From positions 1,135,888-1,199,887 of the forward strand of contig NW_023998476.1 of the NCBI RefSeq assembly GCF_014805625.2: a stretch of DNA of 64,000 nt, given 5' to 3'. Numbering within the stretch: the stretch's first letter is position 1; each line of letters starts with the position of its first letter. Origin of the DNA: Glossina fuscipes (taxonomy: Eukaryota; Arthropoda; Insecta; Diptera; Glossinidae). Below the pieces are notes generated by a model. That model did not search any database. It was not told the DNA's origin and worked only from the letters and a program-made list of their open reading frames with translations. Of the stretch, positions 57,454 through 64,000 are shown piece by piece. A program made the translations under genes and the position numbers.

Positions 57454-57720
57454 TTCCAGCAATGGCCCTACATGCCACGCAGCTGGTACTAGGGTCGATT
57501 TGCTAAAGGAGAAATTTGATGACCAGATCTTTTCCAGACATGGATTTGTGAATTAGCTGCCCAGGTTGCGTGACTGATCGCCCATGAATTTTTTCTTTGG
57601 ACCCTGGTCTATACTAATAATAGACCAACTTTTAAACATTCATCGAATTATCGCAGACATAACGCAGCTAATGTTGGGCAGAACAATTAACAGTTGAAGA
57701 CTTTGTGTACGGGAGCGTAG
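57454..57720 (+). pseudogene. Decayed Tc1/mariner-superfamily transposase, catalytic region
   Basis: One frame reads GPTCHAAGTRVDLLKEKFDD, FSRHGFVN, a stop where a Trp is expected, then LPRLRD and MNFFF: the GATCHTA....LL....FVNWPPRSCDLTPxDYFLW region around the second and third catalytic acids, broken by stops and frameshifts. The second catalytic Asp position has been lost. No terminal repeats were found. Confidence 0.7.
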
Positions 57721-59639
57721 TATCTAAGCTTAAAAATAAGATACAATTTACTTTGAGGCGTTGAGCTGCTTCGATGAAACGGTCGTTGAGGCGCACACAT
57801 TGAGATTTTGAATTTTTTCATACATCCATAAATCCATTCGGTCTGCTCGTTGCTATGTCCTTTCCGATGGATTTGTTTCTATATTGTTTCTATAACCATT
57901 CCTACTCTAGGTATATTCTAAGATAATGAAATTAAGATTCCTAATTAGATTCCCGGAAATTAAATTTAAACCTTGAACCATCCACAATTACAATAACACC
58001 ACAGGTTATTTTCTCCTTTACCTTAATACACCTAAATATTTTTGAGATCTATACACTGAGGACTTGATAGTCGCGGTTTTTACCTACTCGACTACGCAAG
58101 GGGAAAATTATGCCTCAAACTCCTTCCCATCGTTCCTCAACCAGGTCAGCAATTAATGTAAAGCATTATTAAGCGATTTTTATACATATTTTTGTCTCGC
58201 TCTCAACGGGTATTTAAGATTCGTTGCAAATTACAAAAGCGAAAATTTTTTGTACTCATCTTTACATAAGAGAAGTTGTAGTTATTTGTTTTAAATTTTT
58301 CCTTTGTTTTCATTGATTGATTGAGTTCAAGCGTAAAACGAGAACATATCGCAAGGAGAAAAGTATACCTTGAAGGCATACCATTTGCTGGTTATTTCCT
58401 AATTGAGACTGATCTACCTGCATATATACCATGTTACTTTAATTTTGACCTGGTAGTTTAAAGTTCACTCTAAACAATACATCGGAAACATTTTCTTCTT
58501 AATTTCGCAAGTGGTTTTCTGCAAGAGATCACATTTAAGAAAAGCAAGCGAAGAAGAAATTTTCAATATTGTCTCATCTTTAAAATAGTTCGCAAATGAC
58601 TTTTCATTCATTCTTATAAAAAAATTCATCATTTTATTCTTTATAATATGGTACTAAATGCAAAGTCAATGATCTTCTAGGCTTACAAAATAATCAAAAT
58701 TTTAAATTTAGGTTAACACGAATGAAAACTGCAAGAGCTATGAAATCGTTGAAAAATGTTTATTAATTAGTTTTTCGAAAAATGGTGTTATCTCTCAACT
58801 AACTCCCAAACATCATCAAGGAAAACGACGACATGTACTTGTGCGTTTCAATATTCGTACCTAAATACTCTCGTGGATGTATACATATATATACATATGT
58901 ATTAATATATTAGGATGGGCATTAATATATTAGGAGTACCCATAAATAATCAATTATTTTCAAAAAATTAGTTCTGCCTTTGGTTCTGTACCGATCGTTG
59001 AAGGGAAAACCGGTACTCTTTTAAAGTCATCATTACAGCAGCATGTAAAGGTATAATTTTCTGTTACAACCCTGTAATATTGTTTTGGCGTCGCTACTTC
59101 TCGAGAATCATATTCGTCATTAGATGCCTTTTCATTTCTATGCAGAATTTAATACATCGGAGATGTATTGGAAGTCAATAAATGTCAAGAAGTGTCAAGT
59201 CTTCATAAGGGTTACTCCTGGTGATCACGATTTCTCTCACAGGCCTCGAAATAGACGACCTATCAAATTCAATAACGACTCCTTAAATCTTTTGTAGAAT
59301 CTGATACAAAATTAAGTAATCAAATATTATGGAAAAGCTTTTTATACAAATACTTGAACAATTATTCAACAAATGTAAACAAATTGGACGCTTATTCTCA
59401 CATTTGGATTTACATAGCAAGGGCACCTGCACGAGGTTAGAAAGGCATGTAGACAAGAAGAATATGTGTACCGTCTCAGTTATCTTCTTCCCTTTTTTCT
59501 TCAATACGAATCAATCACTCATTCGATGTTCACTATTCCCGTAACACGGCGACGGTGAAAAAGAAGTGAGGAAAGAGAATGAGATAGTGGAAATGATCAT
59601 CGCAGTGCAAGCTACAGCTGTGACCGAAGCAAACTGCAC
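57721..59639. other. No gene recognised; possible SINE trace
   Basis: AT-rich. GTCGCGGTTTTTACCTACTC and GACTACGC at about 58070-58095 resemble the inverse A-box side of the SINE at 59640-59712. No exon seen. Confidence 0.4.
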
Positions 59640-59712
59640 CGCACTGGACGTTTGAATCCGCGCACTTTAGCTTTGTAATCGCGGTTCTTACCTATTAGGC
59701 TACTTTTGCGGA
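59640..59712 (-). repeat. tRNA-derived SINE head, minus
   Basis: Minus strand: GTAGCCTAATAGGTAAGAAC as A box and CGCGGATTCAAACGTCC as B box, about 35 bases between the boxes as in a tRNA, stems poorly kept. Confidence 0.5.
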
Positions 59713-60382
59713 TCTGAGACAAGAATAAAAATATTAATCGATCAGTTTGTACTTCATTGCACATCCAGATTTCCTAGAGATCCATTATCGTTAGAGATCC
59801 GAATCGTTACTGAAGATGAAAAATAGATTCTTCCTGATAAAATGAACTGTTCTAAGCAATGGGTTTCTGCGAGTCAAAAAAAAATTATAACTGTGCATTT
59901 GGTGGGACCGAAATCTGAAGAAACAATTGGCTGCATTGGATTGTCCGCAATGACCACACCTGTATTTAGAAAAAGCGGGCAGCTTTACTCACTCAGGAGC
60001 AGTCATGAGCAAAGAATTGCTTTACGGCATCGCTCCCTCCTCGCTATAACCACCGAGTGTTACTAAAGCTCCGGTTGACTGTCATCTTTTCGGGTCCCTG
60101 CAGCGCTAGTCAAGAAATAAAACATTCACTTCTGCAGAATATGTAAGGAGGCAGAGGATTTGCAAACTGTCCTCGATAATAATGTGGAGAACAACATAAT
60201 AAACTAAGAAATAGAAATTTGAATATACTACAAAGTTGATTATTCATGGGTTCCCCTCTTATATGTATGCACATATAACTTTAAGCAAATATGTATTGAA
60301 TAATTTCGTACATATTAATATTGATTTAAGTTTATGAGTTTTCTACTATGAGAAACTTCGAGAGTGTTGTTGTTTTCAATAC

Positions 60383-60402
60383 TTACATTACATTACATTA
60401 CA
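60383..60402. repeat. (TTACA)n pentanucleotide repeat
   Basis: Four tandem copies of TTACA. Confidence 0.9.
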
Positions 60403-61430
60403 TATTGTTACTTATATAATGTATACTGGTTTGTATATAATTGCATAGAATTTATAAAATCTATTTAATTTGGGACGAATAGCAAGCTTTCAGCTAAAAT
60501 GATGTCTTCTTACAAATGCATACAACGGCAACAACAAATATAGCTTTAGTAAAAGTCCTATAATAAATTAAATGTTGAAGGGAGAGTTGTATAAGATACA
60601 AGATGAAAATGTTAAGAGGCTTTCACAAAATGAAATGTTTTAACTTATTAAATTGTTGCCATTTAATTGCGAGACAAGTGGAATTATTAAAATGGACACA
60701 AAGTCCTTATCGACGAACGACCGTACGTAATACTTGAATAGAGAATGCAGAAGTTTAGCAACATTCTATACAGCAAAAGTAAACGAAAAAAACGAAGAAG
60801 AAGGAGAAGAAGATTTCTTTAGAAAAATTTTGACATAATAAAGTATTGAAGTTTTTATAAAAGATAGTATTTGTTTGAAAATAAAGCATAATGAAGACAA
60901 AAGGGTAATAAAATCAAAGCAAAAAAAAAAAAAAAACAACAACAACAAGCAAGAGAAGCATAAAAAAGATAAGGTTTACTTTAAAGAAAAATTTGTCCTG
61001 TGGCTTATAGTGTTTTGGTTGCCGGAGGTTCGGTTCTCTTTTTTTATTCTTTTTTTTTTTTTTTCTAAAGAATAAAAGAATAGAACCAAAACTTAAGCTG
61101 CAGAAAAAGCGCAGCAGAATATCAAGTAGGAAAGAATGGAAAAGTGGGAAAAAGGAGAAAAAGGTAGATTAGTAAGAAAGAGAAAGAGAGAATTGCTATC
61201 TTTTTCTTCATCTTATGCGCTTCATTGAAGCACGTAATTATCAAATAATTGGATGCGACACCATCTGTTAGCTTACTAAGTAAGAGAGAGAGTAAAGTGA
61301 AGCGACGCCGGAAAACTTAAAGTGCGTTACTAAATGCAAACACTTACCCAACAAACACAATACGCTAGCACAAGTACAGGCACATAGACGTACCATGCAT
61401 TACTTTTATGCACTTTCAACTTTTGCAAGA

Positions 61431-61457
61431 TGAAGAAGAAGAAGAAGAAGAAGAAAA
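61431..61457. repeat. (GAA)n trinucleotide repeat
   Basis: GAAGAAGAAGAAGAAGAAGAA-type tract, pure for about 27 bases. Confidence 0.93.
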
Positions 61458-62654
61458 GATAAAATGCTCGCAACAGAATAAAATCACGTTGACAGTCACG
61501 TCAATGATGTCTTAGATACGAAACGAACATAAATACTTGACTTAGTTTAACACGCTTTTCTTCAGTATTTTCCGATAACTAACTTTGAAATAATATCACC
61601 ACTGAACTACATAGATTTATTATTATTGTTATTATTATACGTTTGTATTTGAATTCGTTTCATAGAGTTTTCTTAAAGAAGATTTGCTTTCAATTTAATT
61701 ACAATTTCAATTGAAATTATAATAAAATAGAAGACATTTTGTTTTTTTTTAAACTTAAATAGAAAAACTTTCGCACAGGAGAAGAAAAGCAATGATTACA
61801 ACATGAGTTTTGTTGAACAAAATTAATGATTTTAGTTGCATTTGTCAGTTTAAGCGCGCATGCATAAATTATTAACAATTTTCCTGTGTTTTATTTTTCA
61901 ATATTTTATATATATATATTTGTTTTTTTATTTCATTTCTACGCTCCAAGGTCTCCGCGGACATGTGTGGCTGAAATGTATAATAAATTATTCCAAATAC
62001 ATGAAATTTTATGTACACGCGTATGATTGCGCACATAAATGCATGCATGCATGCATATATGCCTATGTGCCTATGTATGTGCATATAAGTATAAATTTAA
62101 TTACTATGTCATGTAAATTCAATTAGACTCTTATGTAACACCTGCTAACTGTCTATATGGATTTGCTCATCTAGCATGGCCAGTCAGTGTGTACGCCTGT
62201 CTAACACTTTTTTGGTTAGATTTTATAAAACGGAAAGAATGCAAATGCAAATATATATATATAAAATTTATTTATCTATAGATAAAATTAATTAACATTA
62301 TTAACACTAACATCATAAATTATTAACTAACACTTTTAACATGCACGAACGATTATCATCAGAGGATATTCATTTTTATTTTATTATATATATATAAATT
62401 AGACTAATATTTCTCTCGTGAACACACACAATGGTATTATTGTGTAATTATTAAGAGTTTTAGATTTATTTATTTTTTTTTTTTGAAAAATGTATTATTC
62501 GATTTTGATTATAAGATAACCAATTTAACAAAACTCCTAAACAGTGATTACTGTTACAGCTTTGTTTAAAAACAAGTTAAATTTTTATTGCATACGCTAT
62601 GTATTATCGACACTTTGTCCGACATAAAATTTGGCTTCAGCTTTCATTTCTTTA

Positions 62655-62800
62655 GCAAACCTTTGCCGGTCGAGCAGGTGAAGGATTTCGACTAACAAGT
62701 TTGTCGGTACAATTCTCACTTACCGTACCGAGTTTTCAACAAAGCCTCAGATGCTAGTGCTTTAAGATTTTAATCTTTGAATTAATTTGTTTGTCCAAAC
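62655..62800 (+). repeat. SINE copy (worn)
   Basis: A GGTCGAGCAGGTGAAGGA head, then GCCTCAGATGCTAGTGCTTT and AAGATTTTAATCTTTG, matching CCTCAGATGCTGTTGCTTTA in the SINE at 56780-56985. The B box is not readable. Confidence 0.5.
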
Positions 62801-63436
62801 ACTCACGAAACTTTGAATTATAATCATAATAGATTTGAAAAGTCAACTTTTGCCAAATATAAATTTCTGTGCAGAAAAACGAATAAACACCAAACTACAT
62901 CATGCTTAAAAGCAAGAAAAACGCGGCGATACAATTCTATAAGAAACGATTTATTCTTTGCCCACGCTATGTTGAAGGCTGAATAGCAAGTTCAGTTAAG
63001 CTACGTTTGAGAGGAATGCTCTTTAACACATACGATCTATAGCTAAAGCTATTTTCCAAGCCATGGACGTTGCACGCAAAAACTCTCTCAAAAGCTATTA
63101 TTGCCACAGTTAGACGATAGACGGCACATTGTCTCTTTTGAATTTAATTTTTGTTTTGAATTTGGAATTTGCTGTTGGGGCTGGTGCGTCCGCGTATTTC
63201 ACAGATCAATAACAAAACCGTCACCTTTCCTTTATTGTGTTTACAGATAATATTAGGCGCTTGCATGTATTTTAATCAGAGATATCTATTGGAGAAAATG
63301 ATAAAGTAAGAGTTCAATTCAATGATGTGAATCTTTCTATACACAAAAGAGTTATTTTTCATTTGGTATCATTGAGTTATCTAGTGTATACAAAAACTGA
63401 TCGTGGAACGCCCAAAATTGCATTTTCGATATCCAT
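62801..63436. other. No gene recognised
   Basis: AT-rich spacer; probably includes the unreadable 5' terminal repeat of the mariner relic that follows. Confidence 0.45.
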
Positions 63437-64000
63437 TACTTTCGTTGTTTGATTTGATAAAATGTGCTGCCGATCAAACACTTTTACAAACTTATGGTGA
63501 TGCTGTTCCATCGTATCCCCATTGTCGGTTTTGGTTTCAACGGTTTGAAAGTGGTCGTTGATGTCAGTGAGGAAAAACGGCCCGGAGGACCAAACATGTT
63601 CAAAGACAATGAATTGCAAGACTTATTGAACGAAAATCTAGCTCAAACTCTTAAAGGACTTTCAAGCAGCTTAGCAGTGAATTGTTTCTCAACGTTTACA
63701 TTTAATGGAAAAGATCTACAAGGAAAAAAATGGCTACCATACGAATTGATTGAAAATGCAATTTCGAACCGTTTCAATATCGTGGTTACATTGCTTGCAT
63801 TGGAAAAAAGTCTGTAGCGTATTGTGACAGGCGATGAAAATGGGTCCACTAAGACAAAACCCAGCGCGAAAAGTCATGCGTTAGTCCAGGAGATGGATCC
63901 ACATCAACACCGAATTCGTGATCATAAAGTTTTGCTGTGCATATGATGGGATCAGCAAGGTGTAGTGTATTACGAGCTGCTAAAACTGAGTGAAAATGTT
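63437..64000 (+). pseudogene. Decayed mariner transposase, cut by the window end
   Basis: Landmarks in order: CAADQTLLQTYGDAVPS (about 63463), CRFWFQRFESG (63523), VVDVSEEKRPGGPNMF (63555), LNENLAQTL (63628), KWLPYELIENA (about 63728), RIVTGDEN (63820, first catalytic Asp kept), KVLLCI, a stop replacing Trp, WDQQGVVYYELLK (63927-63985). There is at least one frameshift near 63556, plus stops at about 63817 and 63946; the KW after the GDE motif is also altered. It resembles the mellifera/mauritiana-type lineage, different from both other mariners in the window. The remaining catalytic half lies beyond the window. Confidence 0.85.

Larger units (their letters stand above)
59713..62654. other. 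No gene recognised
   Basis: AT-rich spacer with simple repeats (60383-60402, 60927-60957 A/AAC-rich, 61047-61063 T-rich, 61431-61457, 62040-62056). The frame at 59842-60066 (74 codons) is coding-like in part but unidentified. Confidence 0.45.

Noticed and set aside
1..64000. CRISPR array, operon, bacterial or phage content
   Set aside because: No regularly spaced repeats with unique spacers, no tightly packed genes; introns, LINE, SINE and mariner show a fly nuclear genome.

Overview
This is 64 kb of gene-poor, AT-rich, TE-littered insect DNA. It most resembles a higher fly (Schizophora, tephritid-like). The reasons are a 68-base intron right after a mini first exon, an I-like LINE with a (TAA)n tail, full and relic mariners, and many copies of short repeats with a (TA)n - core - (GTCY)n layout, known from Diptera as mini-me elements. 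The species cannot be fixed from the sequence alone, and no bacterial features (operons, ribosome binding sites, CRISPR) are present.

The best host gene is a complete two-exon gene on the + strand (35204-35865). It encodes a roughly 197-residue secreted protein that lacks Cys and Trp, and it is followed by a poly(A) signal. On the minus strand there are pieces of at least one further gene with long introns: an internal exon at 39357-39445 with excellent splice sites, and two terminal-exon candidates at 17008-17350 and 16621-16796, each followed by AATAAA. The second reads as the last membrane segment of a transporter-like protein. The phases of the 39357-39445 exon and the 17008-17350 exon are compatible, so they could belong to one transcript with a ~22 kb intron, but that is inference. 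A minus-strand coding-like relic of unknown identity lies at about 19120-20280.

Mobile DNA, left to right: a BEL/Pao integrase-region scrap (1414-1545); a young 5'-truncated I-like LINE with an exact target-site duplication (4499-5922); a nearly intact mariner with both inverted repeats, all three catalytic Asp and one premature stop (13893-15180); a decayed mariner of a second type (24280-24970); an inverted pair of transposase scraps (57275-57720); and a third mariner type, frameshifted, that runs off the right end (63437-64000). Between these lie two related families of short non-autonomous repeats that carry GTCY tracts, end in a 3' hairpin followed by CTTGTTT-like sequence, and so look Helentron/DINE-1-like. 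A tRNA-headed SINE family is scattered with them.

The most unexplained items are a compact multi-hairpin GC-rich block with hammerhead-ribozyme-like core words (17704-17830), a 700-base stretch saturated with ATCGAA-type words (15425-16115), and the unnamed minus-strand exons. Most of the rest is low-complexity AT-rich DNA with microsatellites. Coordinates of decayed repeats are approximate.
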